A stretch of DNA of 64,000 bases from Antedon bifida (Eukaryota; Echinodermata; Crinoidea; Comatulida; Antedonidae). Under the pieces are notes generated by a model that was not told the DNA's origin, did not search any database, and worked only from the letters and a program-made list of their open reading frames with translations. Numbering within the stretch: position 1 is the stretch's first letter; each line of letters opens with the position of its first letter. The position numbers and the translations under genes are program-made. Where the stretch lies: contig OY727101.1 of NCBI GenBank assembly GCA_963402885.1, positions 14,422,417 to 14,486,416 on the forward strand, given 5' to 3'. Below, one piece after another: positions 11,929 to 28,800 of this stretch.

Positions 11929-12530
11929 GACAGAGCCATATATAGAGAGAGTTACGACTTCGAATGGATTAGAAGCCATGTTTGTGTCCAACTATTCCTA
12001 TGTAGCGTATGGAGTTGAGTCTTTTGTTTTGAAAATGTATAACGTTCAAAAGGCTTTAATTATCGAATTTAATATCAAAACAATCAATTTGATTAAAGGT
12101 TTTTGTTAAAATAATTAAAAAATTATAAAGTTACTGCGAACATGATTAAAAACAACAAAAATAGCAATTTCGGAACGGCTCTGGTTGTGCGCTCCATGCA
12201 CGCTCTACGCGTGCGCGTTTAGTTTGTACAGCGATTCTCTATAGTAATGCATTGTTTTTACATTTTGTTGTTTAAAAATCATGTTCGCAGTAACTTTATG
12301 ATTTCGTTATTATCTTAACAAAAACCTTTAAACAAATTGATTGTTTTGATATTAAATTCGATATTTAAAGCCTTATGAATGTTATACATTTTTTAAGCAA
12401 ATGACTCGACTCCATACGCTACATAGGCATAGTTGGACACAAACATGGCCGGTGTGCACACCACGTGACTTTCTAAAATCCGTGAACGCAAAGTCGTAAC
12501 TCTCTCTATATATGGCTCTGGCAGACGATC
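11929..12530. repeat. Large inverted repeat at the FCF1 promoter
   Basis: The left arm (about 11929-12162) and right arm (about 12258-12530) are inverse copies around a spacer of roughly 95 bp. The shared stretches include AGAGCCATATATAGAGAG, ATGTTTGTGTCCAACTAT, GCGTATGGAGT and TTACTGCGAACATGAT. The right arm holds about 37 bp (including CACCACGTGAC) missing from the left. Both arms keep an open frame reading PYIERVTT and then AMFVSNY.YVAYGVESF, though frame conservation may only reflect recent copying. The FCF1 start codon lies 73 bp beyond the right arm. Confidence 0.8.
12507..12515 (+). promoter_or_regulatory. FCF1: Possible TATA element of FCF1
   Basis: TATATATGG lies about 95 bp before the FCF1 ATG, inside the right arm of the inverted repeat. 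The left arm has the mirror copy facing the other way. Position fits a short 5' UTR; nothing else supports it. Confidence 0.3.
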
Positions 12531-12602
12531 ATCGATCAACAAAACTGCGTGCTCGCGTTTACGCAACATCTGTGACATGTGCATGAAATATCCAAAATAA
12601 AC

Positions 12603-15247
12603 ATGGTAAGAAAGTGGTATTTTTATAACATTAACTATATTTGGCGTATATTTAATATCAAGATAGTTATGTTTCATTTATTAACAGTTATAAACAAGAA
12701 TAGGCTAGCCTAGGCCCTATCTAAGTATCTATGTCTCCCCTAGCTAGGCCTAGCCTACTACACTCGGGAATCCCTACACTCTCTAGGCCCTAAGCCTAGG
12801 CTAGTAGGCAGTAGTCCGTGTGACAGTCACTAGCCTAGCTAGTCTATCAGGCAGGAGGACTAGGCCTAAATAGGGAGCTAGTTAGTAGGAAGACTAGGCT
12901 TTCCGGATTTCCTCCTAATAATAAGCGTAGATAAGTGTGTGTTGTTTTAGACCAGCTTTATTAATATTAGTTAGCTTTTTGCTTTGTTTCCTGACCTAGC
13001 TAGCCTAGGCTAGGCCTAGAATTTTCAAATTAAAAGATTGACTGTTGTATGTAATGTAAAATGTTAATTCAATGTTTACTGGTAGTTAAGTTTAGGCCTA
13101 CTGTATCCTTTTATTCATATCATAAAGAATATTCTTTTGTTTTATATTGAAGGGCAAAGACAAAAGAACCAAAAAGTTTGCAACGATGAAGCGAATGATT
13201 TCACTGAAGGACTCAAGAATGTGAGTGAAAATTGTGGCATTAATTAATTATGGATGTCATTGAACTTACAAAAGAGGACATCTTTTGTGTGGCTCACTAG
13301 TGTGTATCAATTTGTTTTGGTAAAATAGCCATCTATCTATTGTGTATTATAAAACAATAAAGAGTATTAATAATAAAATTACTGTAATAGTAACACTATG
13401 TATGTTCCATCTTTAGAAAAGACACTGATAAGAACAAACAAAAACCCAAACCTGTTCCAAAATGGAAAGAGGAAAAAGAGAAAAAGGTTGTACCCAAAGA
13501 GGTTCCTCAATACTCATCCGCTTTATTTTTCAAGTACAACACGCAACTTGGGCCACCATACTATGTCATTGTTGATACAAACTTTATCAATTTTGCAATA
13601 AAGAATAAAATAGATTTAGTACAAGGCATGATGGACTGTCTTTATGCAAAATGTAAGTATTTGTTCAGCTCGATCAATGGAATTAACCAGTTGTACAGTA
13701 CTTTTACTGATAGTGACTATGTACAATACAGTAAATAATGAATGTTTATGAGGTGAATTAGAAGAATATTAGTTAAAAGATTATTATTTATCTATTCAGC
13801 AAATACAAAACATTCTTTAATTGTGTTATAACACGCTTCTGCTTTAGATTAAAAAAATTAAAGTATATTATTTTTTACCTTTTAGGTATACCATGTATTA
13901 CTGACTGTGTAATGGCAGAGTTAGAAAAACTAGGAAGGAAATATAACGTAGCACTAAGATCAGCTAAAGACAAAAGATTTGATAGGCTGCCATGTTTACA
14001 CTCGGGAACATACGCAGATGATTGTATTGTACAGCGAGTAACACAGGTTAGTCATTTTCCTTGGTAAAAAGTACCCAGATCTTTGATTTATTGCTGTTGT
14101 TAACATCATGATACTAGTACCGGAAGTAGGGCTGTCAGTCCAAAATGTATAGCAAAGTAAAACCCAGTGGCGTAACGGCTATGAACACTCACTGGCTAAA
14201 GCCAGAGGCCCAGAGCATGAGTAGCCCCAATGCAACTGCCCAGCATTGGATGGCCACTTTGGAGTGCGAAACTGGTAAAATGCCTATTTTGTATGTAGTT
14301 ATTGGAACGTGAAGAATTGATGGACCATACTTTTTAGCTTTATATGATACATACTTTACAGTGGAAATTGTTTTTACTTTTTAATGCGTACCCACTCAAA
14401 ACCCCACCATCTCTTACAGTAATACTTTTTTCTTAGTAACTGTATTAGGAAGCTTTTGATTTTCAACGACATAGTATCTACCTATTCTGTTATCGGTACC
14501 TATAAACCACCAAAACTATACCAAGGAATTGAGTGAGAAAACCCTCTAAAATGTCCCTGTATAAATTACTACCAGTTCGTAGGTCGTAATTCAAAAGCGT
14601 TATTAATCAACTCTCCCAATACAGACTTCATGAAAACCACAAACTCTCCCAGAATTTGTATAAACGTTCCTATAATTCCAGACTTTTCCAGAAATCAAAA
14701 CAATTTTAGTCAGGAAGCATGTTTGGTTTTAAGTAGTAAATTATGACAGGATAGCAAAATTTGGAATTTACCTTATATTATGACTGTACAGTTGTATTAT
14801 TTAACAATCCTTTGTTTTCTGTACTCCGCAGCATAAATGTTATATAGTTGCAACTTGTGATAGAGATTTAAAAAGAAGAATTCGGAAAGTACCAGGTGTG
14901 CCTATCATGTACATGTCTCAACACAGGTATGTTATACCTTGCATATTTACACTATCAAACTAGTTTGACAAAAAAAGTGTGATGTGTCCAAATATGGTAG
15001 TAATATTCTCAAATATGGTAGTGCTATGACATCATCATCTCCATATATGGGCACATCACATTTTTTGTCGCATAAAGTTTGATAGTGTAGACAGAGCTTT
15101 AATATAATATAAATATTTCGTATTTAAGGGAAGTATTCCACTCAAGTGTGATTAGTGAGTATGGCCACTGGTACAGTATATATATATTTGTATTACAGAT
15201 TCACAATAGAACGCATGCCAGATGCGTTTGGAGCACCCAAAGTGTGA
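12603..15247 (+). CDS. FCF1: rRNA-processing protein FCF1 (PIN domain)
   Basis: Six coding exons: 12603-12605 (only the ATG), 13153-13220, 13417-13652, 13886-14046, 14832-14926 and 15199-15247. All junctions are GT-AG and in phase, giving 203 residues (human FCF1 has 198). The start ATG|GTAAGA joined to GGCAAAGAC restores the family's MGK start, followed by KKFATMKRM. The PIN domain shows [11 protein letters not shown] (Asp77), [13 protein letters not shown] (Glu114), [12 protein letters not shown] (Asp147-148) and [13 protein letters not shown] (Asp166, Asp168), and the end [13 protein letters not shown] is typical. FCF1/Utp24 acts in the nucleolar small-subunit processome, cleaving pre-rRNA at sites A1 and A2. 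The four acidic PIN residues are all present, so it should be active. Introns 4 and 5 carry repeat copies. Confidence 0.97.
14165..14290. mobile_element. Partial AGTGGCG-type element in an FCF1 intron
   Basis: Starts CAGTGGCGTAACGGCTATGA like the complete copy at 42893-43087 and loses similarity before the other inverted end. Confidence 0.55.
14947..15099. mobile_element. Foldback MITE, family A copy 3, in the last FCF1 intron
   Basis: The left end is clipped (begins TTACACTATCAAAC). The right end reads GATAGTGTAGACAGAGCTT. It carries the usual GTGATGTGTCCAAATATGG core and inverse. Confidence 0.8.
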
Positions 15248-15582
15248 TGATGTTACAAGGATATTCTATTACGGTAAAGCTGGTATTTCATACTTGATTT
15301 TCGCACAGTTTTGGAAGGGGGTTGCAATTACAATCAATTGTAATGTGTAGCTTACTTGCTAGAACCAATTCATTCAAAACGAATACAGTATAACTATGTT
15401 TTTAAGGAATTTAATCAGGAATTTTATCAGCCTGATCAGAACAGTGATCAGATTAAAACATAGTTGATCATAAAGGAGTTTCCTTCGATCAAGAAAAACT
15501 GTTCACATGCATTATAAAATCAAATGAGTTGATGAGTATGTTGATCATTATCAACTACGAAACTAGCTAGTACTTCGATACG
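15248..15582. other. FCF1 3' region
   Basis: Non-coding AT-rich sequence. It includes several GATCA-rich short palindromes (15410-15560). There is no AATAAA, but an ATTAAA variant lies at about 15452. Confidence 0.4.
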
Positions 15583-16184
15583 ACACATCGTAGTTTTATG
15601 TTATCAACGACGTTGGACACACAAACACATCGTAGTTTTATATTATCAACGCTGTTGGACACATAAACACACTGTAGTTTTATATTGTCAACGACGTTGG
15701 ACACATAAACACATCGTAGTTTTATGTTATTAACGACGTTGGACACAAAAACACATCGTAGTTTTATATTATCAACGCCGTTGGACACATAAACACATCG
15801 TAGTTTTATATTATCAACGCCGTTGGACACATAAACACATCGTAGTTTTATATTATCAACGCCGTTGGACACATAAACACATCGTAGTTTTATATATCAA
15901 CGCCGTTGGACACATAAACACATCGTAGTTTTATATTATCAACGCCGTTGTACACATAAACACATCGTAGTTTTATATTGTCAACGGCGTTGGACACATA
16001 AACACATCGTAGTTTTATATATCAACGCCGTTGGACACATAAATACATCGTAGTTTTATATTATCAACGCCGTTGTACACATAAACACATCATAGTTTTA
16101 TATTGTCAACGGCGTTGGACACATAAACACATCGTAGTTTTAAATTATCAACGCCGTTGGACACATAAACACATCGTAGTTTTA
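15583..16184. repeat. 42-bp minisatellite
   Basis: About 14 tandem copies of a 42-bp unit containing ACACATCGTAGTTTTATA and then TCAACGCCGTTGGACACATA. Some copies lack 2 bp. Because 42 is a multiple of three, part of the array reads as a 101-residue minus-strand frame (15567-15872) with repeats of SNGVDNIKLRCVYV. I take this as a by-product of the period rather than a gene. Confidence 0.95.
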
Positions 16185-16508
16185 AAGCTGAGAATGTGAA
16201 CATTGGCACGGTAACACTCTCACAACATCTTCCAGTTTTCACAAAAACGTCATGATCAATTCAAGTGTGAACACATTGCTTTTAGCTGCGAACCTGGTTT
16301 CACATTATAATTCAACACTTTTTACGACCGCCGGCATTATTCATTATAATATTTATTCTTTTGTGTACTTCTGAGATGGATTGTAATAAAAGAAAAATTA
16401 CATTATTTTTCTTGAATAACTCATTTAAAAGGAGAGGTGATAATTAAAAGTATTTAGGCCTACAAATGTTGTTTTGAAAAACGTATAACATATTTTGTTT
16501 GTACTATT

Positions 16509-17174
16509 GTACTGTAATAATTCATGTAATGAAAATGTAATTTTTTTTACATTACGCTGTGTTCACACTATTGACGTATCCTGCGTCCCCTCTCTAACCT
16601 CAAATAGTGTGCTCAAGCGGTCAACCATCATATGTTCTAATGTTCAATCATACACTATTTTGATCATCGGTCTTCTTTAAGCGATTAGGCATATTCGTTT
16701 AAAACTTATCCCAGCGTACTTTAGCGTTTGCAATATTAAGCTCCCGTTTTAACTAGTTGACCTCAAGGCTATGTTTTATGCCAAAATGTATAAGGTTATA
16801 TCCCCGAATGAAAGATTCAAACAGAATTTGCTAAAGTAAGTAAGTACTGTAATAATTCATGTAATGAAAATGTAATTTTTTTTACATTACGCTGTGTTCA
16901 CACTATTGTCGTATCCTGCGTCCCCTCTCTAACCTCAAATAGTGTGCTCAAGCGGTCAACCATCATATGTTCTAATGTTCAATCATACACTATTTTGATC
17001 ATCGGTCTTCTTTAAGCGATTAGGCATATTCGTTTAAAACTTATCCCAGCGTACTTTAGCGTTTGCAATATTAAGCTCCCGTTTTAACTAGTTGACCTCA
17101 AGGCTATGTTTTATGCCAAAATGTATAAGGTTATATCCCCGAATGAAAGATTCAAACAGAATTTGCTAAAGTAA
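16509..17174. repeat. 335-bp recent tandem duplication
   Basis: 16509-16839 is repeated at 16844-17174. Comparing by eye I see a single substitution (TATTGACG against TATTGTCG near the start). The copies are joined by a GTAA-like overlap. There is no coding content. Such identity means a very recent event or an assembly artefact. Confidence 0.9.
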
Positions 17175-17897
17175 TTTATAGTGGTTTTCAAGCCATGATA
17201 TGCTCGCTCATTAATATTTTTTGAATCGATCAGTTTGAACTTTTTATTTTGTAATGTGTGTGTAAAAATGTGCTAACTACTGTAGCTACATTCAGACGGC
17301 GCCGTTTTGTAAATATTATGGAACATCGTGTGAAATGTAGCTTAACTATGATATAATTGTTGGAACTACTGTGAAGTATCTTGCGACAGCATATCTGACG
17401 AATTCATTTGACACTCATACAAATTAACATTACACCATAAGATCTCGTGGACGAAAACGCAATGTTATCGACGCTCGAATATTTCACAAGAAACCGATTG
17501 ATACAATTTTCATTTGTTTACGTCGATTAATCGAAGTGGATTTACGTTATCTAATTTTATTTTATTTCCAAGTAGAATTTTTTTCTCTTATTACGACCGG
17601 TGGTATGAAATTTGGTGATGAAATTTCGGTAAGTCCAAAACATCAACGCATTTCCTTAACTGCGTCGAGACCTCAGCGCAACTCATGATTTCTACGATTT
17701 CAAATCCTAGATGAATACAATATTACGTTGATTTGTTGTCGTAAAAAGAAGATGCAATTGAAATTGCTTCCGCCGACTGAATCGTCTAAACTGAAAATGT
17801 ACCCACCCATCGTCATTATCAACATTGTTTTCTCAAACGTTTTCTTATTTTCAAACTAAAAAAACACCATTTACTAATTTGTTCATAAATATATAAC
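17175..17897. other. Intergenic, nothing recognised
   Basis: AT-rich sequence with scattered CpG. I see no exon, repeat or element. Confidence 0.4.
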
Positions 17898-17903
17898 TTT
17901 ATT
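17898..17903 (-). terminator. Poly(A) signal for the CKP-heptad gene
   Basis: TTTATT on the plus strand gives AATAAA on the minus strand, about 110 nt past the stop at 18013. This supports transcription of the open frame. Confidence 0.5.
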
Positions 17904-18012
17904 GCAGAATAAATTGATATAATTTTCTTTTATTATTTATCTGTGTAGTGACGACATTGCTTAATAATTTGATTTTGAAATAGCACATATTGTCCCGCTT
18001 TTAAGTGATAGG

Positions 18013-18675
18013 CTAGATTTTTGCTTGTGGTCGAGATACCGGCAATGGTGACAGATACCCCTTATAATCGTCGAGTGGATTCACGATCCGTAGCAAGTCA
18101 TGTGTATCAGACTCGGTCGTCGTCGGATCTGTGACGACTAGGCCAACCTTTTCACCTGTTCCTCGAACGACGATTTTAGTATCGCTTTCCTTGTCTTTCT
18201 TTTTCTTATTTTTCTTCTTCACTTTTCGGTCCTCTCCTTTCCCTTTGTTTTGTGTTGGTTGTTCTGCAACTGTTGTCATATTTTCTGGAGAAGTCTTGAC
18301 TTCCTTTGATTCCGATTTTATTTCAGTGGCATGTGTGGTTTCCTCTTTGCCCTTTTCTGCCTCCTTGTGCTCTTCTGCCTCCTTGCGCTCTTCTGCCTCC
18401 CTGCGTTCTTCTGCCTTGCATTCGTCTGCCACTGACTTGCATTCTTCTGCCACTGGCTTGCATTCTTCTACCACTGGGTCGCATTCTTTTACCACTGGCT
18501 TGCATTCTTCTACCGCTGGCTTGCATTCTGTTGGTTTGCATTCGTTTTCTATGCCTACATTCTGTGTATTTTCTACCGGTTTACACGGGTGGTCTTCAGT
18601 CTTACCCCTTGTTACTTGAGAATCAGCGTAAGTCGTGGGCTTTTGTTTTTTACGAATACCTACTGCGTTTCCCAT
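18013..18675 (-). CDS. Putative N-myristoylated CKP-heptad, Lys-rich protein (220 aa)
   Basis: A single uninterrupted frame, the longest non-tubulin frame in the window. It opens MGNAVGIRKKQK: Gly2 with a small residue at position 6 and basic residues after it, as in N-myristoylation signals, suggesting membrane attachment. Residues about 46-88 form seven-residue repeats of the type CKPxxEE (ECKPTE, CKPAVEE, CKPVVKE and so on), each with one Cys. Residues 88-115 are a charged E/K/R/A helix-like stretch, and 148-162 a lysine block (KVKKKNKKKKDK). The C-terminal 50 residues (VGLVVTDPTTTESDTHDLL, then a Pro-rich end) look more ordered. I recognise no family; composition recalls membrane-tethered, natively unfolded proteins such as MARCKS only in broad terms. 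A poly(A) signal follows. An upstream non-coding exon cannot be excluded. Confidence 0.7.
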   Translation of the reverse strand: MGNAVGIRKKQKPTTYADSQVTRGKTEDHPCKPVENTQNVGIENECKPTECKPAVEECKPVVKECDPVVEECKPVAEECKSVADECKAEERREAEERKEAEEHKEAEKGKEETTHATEIKSESKEVKTSPENMTTVAEQPTQNKGKGEDRKVKKKNKKKKDKESDTKIVVRGTGEKVGLVVTDPTTTESDTHDLLRIVNPLDDYKGYLSPLPVSRPQAKI

Positions 18676-19178
18676 CTATGACGTCTGATACTTTTATAAC
18701 GATATATGGAAGAATGGAGTAAAATTCTACAAAAGACAAATATCATCAAACAGTTGAATACAAAAAAAATGGATTTGTAAGCATACTACTAGCTAGGGGC
18801 CTAGGCCTAGAGGTACATTAACATTTGTTAATCGTTTGTTGGCTTTTTACTAATATTGTTTTAGCCACTGAGAAGATCCAGAATTGTAATTTTTTTTCCA
18901 GTAATTTGCCTTTGATTAGTTTTTGTTGATAAATTAACAATACTTACCAGAACAATTTCTGTAAAATATTATTTATTCAAGTGCTTTTCTGTTTTTAAAT
19001 GTGCTTAAAATACAAAAACAGAGTTCGATGCGTCCGCGCGATCGAATGTGTTCCGTGTACGCCGCCCTATGCGCGATAACTCAACTGGACGTGCGTGCGC
19101 AACAAAATGACGCAATCAAAGATTAAGCAGGAAAACTCTTTCCTAATAAAACAATATAATATTAATAGTATATATAAG

Positions 19179-19331
19179 TTAAAGCTCCATTCACACTTGT
19201 TCCAATTCACGGAACGGAGGACCGCGTGGTTCAATATTTATAGTTCTTTTTTAATATGATTTTCCATTAGGGTTTGCAACACGGCACTGTCTTCCGTTCC
19301 GTGAAACGGAACAAGTGTGAAAGTATAACTT
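19179..19331. mobile_element. Foldback element, family E
   Basis: The ends TTCACACTTGTTCCAATTCA and GAAACGGAACAAGTGTGAA are inverted, with the inner ACGGAACGGAGG mirrored by CTTCCGTTCCGT. Non-coding; I see a single complete copy. Confidence 0.65.
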
Positions 19332-19744
19332 AATACTTATAAAATGAAACATGGTTTTTAATATACTCGAGACCTATATTGTATTGGAATGTGAGCGGGC
19401 TGGGCAGCTAAATCAAATGTCAAATTTTTAAGCATGTTAAAATGTGTTTTTAAAAGAAAGTGTCCGAGTCTCAGGCCTACAATCTGTGTTTGTCCGTGCA
19501 CTGAAAAACAAAACAAGCTCATTTCATAATCATATCAACAGGTAGGCCAAGTGACGGCTGATTAAATACATCGCTTGAGTAGCGATTAGGATTTCACAGA
19601 TGAATTCACGAAAGGTATGAAATGAATTATAGTTTCATTTGTGCATGCAGTTGAATTGGTCTTGTGCCTCGGCCGCCGTACGAACCACGAGCATTGTCCT
19701 GTATCAATATACACAGTAGAACCCCTCCTTTCGGACACCCATAT

Positions 19745-19922
19745 TCAAGGGGCACTGAGAATCGGATGTATTTTGTAATACATCGTCATGTGTTTCCCGT
19801 GTATCTAGTATTAACTCAACCTTACATGATACAGGCACCACATGTGATATGAATGAGATGGTGTATTACCAAATATTCCTTTGATACTTCGGAAATAGAT
19901 AGTATGTGTAGTAGATACAGAA
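19745..19922. mobile_element. Palindromic element, family L copy 2
   Basis: Shares with 7199-7403 the segments CACATGTGATAT, GTATTACCAAATATT and CGGAAATAGATAGTATGTG. Confidence 0.65.
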
Positions 19923-20465
19923 CTATATATGTTTTTACACTATAGCAATATCTAGAAGACGCTTTCATGCGAAACGCGAAAAACGACATGTTTTAACTCG
20001 GTTGCCAACCCCTAGATTAAGGATACACTTTAATGCGAAACGAACGAGAGAAAATATGTTTTAACACTATGGCAGCCCCTATTTAAGGAAAACCCCTATT
20101 ATGGCGGAACTTTGTTGGTTCCTGAAGGTATCACCTTGGTGGTTATGCTGTAGTTACAAATCACCTTAATCTCCTTACATACAGGTGATTCGTTATTATT
20201 ATAGTGAAATTAAAATATGTATTTACGAACTGTAATGTTGGTTTGCCTGACATTCTAATAATTCATTTCACATGATTTGCCGCATTATGTTAGATATGAT
20301 TAATAAAGCATCTCTATTCATTTTGTAGTACACACACGTAAACTAGTTTTGACTAGGACATTCCATAAACATGTTTTAAGTAAAAAGGAGAGATGTTTTT
20401 ATATTATTGATTGGGTACTGTAGTTTTAGATCTTTCACCAAAAGCTACACTAACAAACTTGTTTG

Positions 20466-20601
20466 ACCACTATCAAACATGTTCGACAAAAAAGTGTGAT
20501 GTGTCCAAATATGGTAGTGATATGCTCAAACATGGTAGCGATATGACATCATCATGTTCATGATGGGCACATCATATATTTTTTCAAATAAAGTTTGATA
20601 T
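20466..20601. mobile_element. Foldback MITE, family A copy 4
   Basis: A diverged copy with clipped ends: CACTATCAAACATG at the left, AAAGTTTGATA at the right and the GTGATGTGTCCAAATATGG core. Confidence 0.7.
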
Positions 20602-20614
20602 ACTTATATTTGCA

Positions 20615-20930
20615 TCCATTCCACTTGGATACAACGCAATGAATCAAGTGCAAGTATTGAACCAATCACGGCGGTGCGATGGACCATCCGAACTGTCGCT
20701 TTTTTGCGTTGCGCTTACGTTGCGTTTACACTATAACGCAACGGAGCGACGTATTGACACAAAGTATTGCGTAATCACAAATGGGAACCGGCGACGCAAT
20801 AGTGCTGCAAACATCGCAGGTTTGATTTTACGCAGGCGGGGGCAAACACAATTATTAGGGCATTTGCTTACGTTGCGTAGATTTTGTTACGTTGTGTCGC
20901 TAGGTAGGAAACAAGCTTTACCAAGCCTGA
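20615..20930. mobile_element. Family B-like foldback element
   Basis: Carries CCAATCACGGCGGTGCGATG, AATGGGAACCGGCGACGCAA and TTACGTTGCGTAG segments also found at 46563-46790, with a damaged left end. A 124-codon frame (20639-21013) runs through it and is probably chance. Confidence 0.5.
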
Positions 20931-21588
20931 CACAGCTTTTAGACCAAAATCTCGAATTCAAATACAATTGTATAACGATTTATCTAAACATTTATTATCA
21001 TTATAATGATTAATTGAAATCGGATGCAAATTTTCCAAAATGTTTTCTTTTGAGAAATCCTTCTTAAGCATTTCCGTTTTCAACAAGCGCGCGTAATAAA
21101 CGCTCGTACGTCAAAATAGATATAGTAGTGAAACTGATCAACCTCGCAGCATTTAAACTATAAATTCGTAAAAGTGACAAGTACATTATTTTCAATCGTT
21201 AAGTATTTTTTTTCTGTTCGGAATGTGCAGTTCCGTGATATGAGAAGAGTTTCGAATCTCTATGTTCATGGCAGATTACTCATCGTATTCCAAATATGGT
21301 AGCATCATCATTCATCTGGTTATTCTGTTAAACTGCATGAATGAACGATTAGGATGCGTAGCGGTAGCCATACGCACCAGATGGAGGGAGGTAGCCAGCC
21401 ATAGACAAGTGAAACACGGTGTTCTGGTGCACAGCTGTCGCGAGGAGGCACAGGTTGAATTTAAAAGGCTGGGTTCACTCTAGCACCCGTCATTCCGTAT
21501 CTCACCTCCGCGTCGTCATATCGCAACCCGTGAGTGCCACTCTCTCATCTTTGAGGCTTTGTTGTCTTTGTCATCATCATCAATAAAA

Positions 21589-27414
<5,826 letters not shown>

Positions 27415-27518
27415 GCTCATAAAATATGATCTGCTTCCAAGTGCTTTCATCTCTACCTTACAATCCTCATTTACGCAATTGGTAACATATACATAAAGAC
27501 AAAACCCTTTCTATTTAT

Positions 27519-27524
27519 AATAAA
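27519..27524 (+). terminator. TUBA: Poly(A) signal of alpha-tubulin
   Basis: AATAAA about 105 nt past the tubulin stop, the first canonical hexamer after it. Confidence 0.65.
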
Positions 27525-28634
27525 CGAATTAAACTAAATTATTACTTTTTATTTGAATCGTTAATACCGATATATCACTTAGTTACTATTTAAAATGACA
27601 ATGCTGGTTAATTCTTTTTTTTTTCCTTTAAACCTACACGTTCCCAGCAGCAAACAGTTTTAACAGTTACTGTTTTTTATTCTGAGCTTTTTAAATGTTA
27701 ATCTTCTCAGACTAAAATGTAATTAGGTCCGTCTACAAAATAGGTCTCTGTTTTTACATTATGCCCTTATCTCTTTAAATAAAAGGATATCTTTGCTGGA
27801 AATGTTTGTTCATTATTGTGATAATTGTAGAAATAACACCGGATAATAATTATAAATATTTGTTCATCAAAATTAGAACGGTACAGCGAATGTTTCGAAG
27901 AAAAGGGAGATAAAGCACGATCGTAAGTTAACGGGCGCACATGCAAATGACCGGACACCATCAACGTGTCTATTCGTAGCCTAGGCAGTTTCACCATGGA
28001 GGAAAAATAAATATGTTTTCCCTCCATGATTTTCGCGCCGTTTGTTCATGTGCTTCTTAAAAATGACGACACTTTGTATATAATACAGTAAAACCTAGCA
28101 TACGTTTCATATTTGATATTTCGAAAAAAAAAGAAGAAAATGTATAAATACGACGGCCACCACAAGCCTTGGTATGAATGTAACCAGCGCCCTCTATATC
28201 GTCACCGATTAAATCAAAGATCACACAGTTTCTGAAACATAGACATTTACCAACTTCATTTGTTAATGAAGTCTACATCAAAGTTGCTTAGATGTGCTAG
28301 TCTATACTTGATTGGGGATCAATGAAGCATGGAGTAATTTACTCCATGGTTGAAGTCAGGAAGTAAAAAAAAAATTATTTAGAATATAAATCGAACGGAT
28401 AAAAGGTACACAAGAGTTGAAATACAATACGTACGTGCGAAATTAAAACATCATTTACTAGTCTGTGCCGCAAAATATTTAGTTTGATAATCGTGCTGGA
28501 AACATTAATTTGGTGACGATATAGAGGGCGCAATTGTAGTTTGTTCACGTTTGAAATACAGTGCAGTAAAGCGACCTACCAAAAATTCCCTCTCCAAACG
28601 GCGAGGTCATTTTCAAATATCGTTTCATATGGTG

Positions 28635-28800
28635 CGTAAACAATTACGTATAATGCAACGCACTGTTGTTTAACGTTACAATAACGTAAGGCTTAAATAA
28701 TTACGTATAACGCAACGTACTGTTGTTCAACGTTATAATAACGTAATACTTAAACAATTACGTATAACGCAACGCACTGTTTAACGTTATTATAACGTAT
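28635..28800. repeat. About 60-bp tandem repeat, three copies
   Basis: Each copy contains AATTACGTATAACGCAACG, CACTGTTGTTTAACGTTA and ATAACGTA. The ACGTTATAATAACGT parts are themselves palindromic. Confidence 0.85.

Larger units (their letters stand above)
18676..21588. other. Repeat-rich intergenic region before alpha-tubulin
   Basis: Holds foldback copies at 19179-19331, 19745-19922, 20466-20601 and about 20615-20930 (listed separately) and a short AGTAGAACCCCTCC sequence at 19710-19760. The last 150 bp should contain the tubulin promoter. A TTTAAAAG sequence at about 21462-21469 could act as a weak TATA element. The 73-codon open frame at 21262-21483 overlaps this region and has no support. 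Confidence 0.45.

Noticed and set aside
15567..15872. 101-residue minus-strand frame with SNGVDNIKLRCVYV repeats
   Set aside because: It is created by the 42-bp minisatellite period (a multiple of 3), and 2-bp indels in neighbouring copies break the frame.
18691..18698. TATAAAAG on the minus strand before the CKP-heptad frame
   Set aside because: It lies only 16-23 nt before the ATG, so a start site 30 nt downstream would fall past the start codon.
18131..18722. Plus-strand and other-frame open frames (162, 138 and 72 codons) over the CKP-heptad gene
   Set aside because: They are shadows of the minus-strand repeats. Only the minus frame has a Met-Gly start, balanced composition and a poly(A) signal.
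20639..21013. 124-codon plus-strand frame
   Set aside because: Runs through a family B-like foldback element; the translation reflects palindromic ACGTTGCG sequence.
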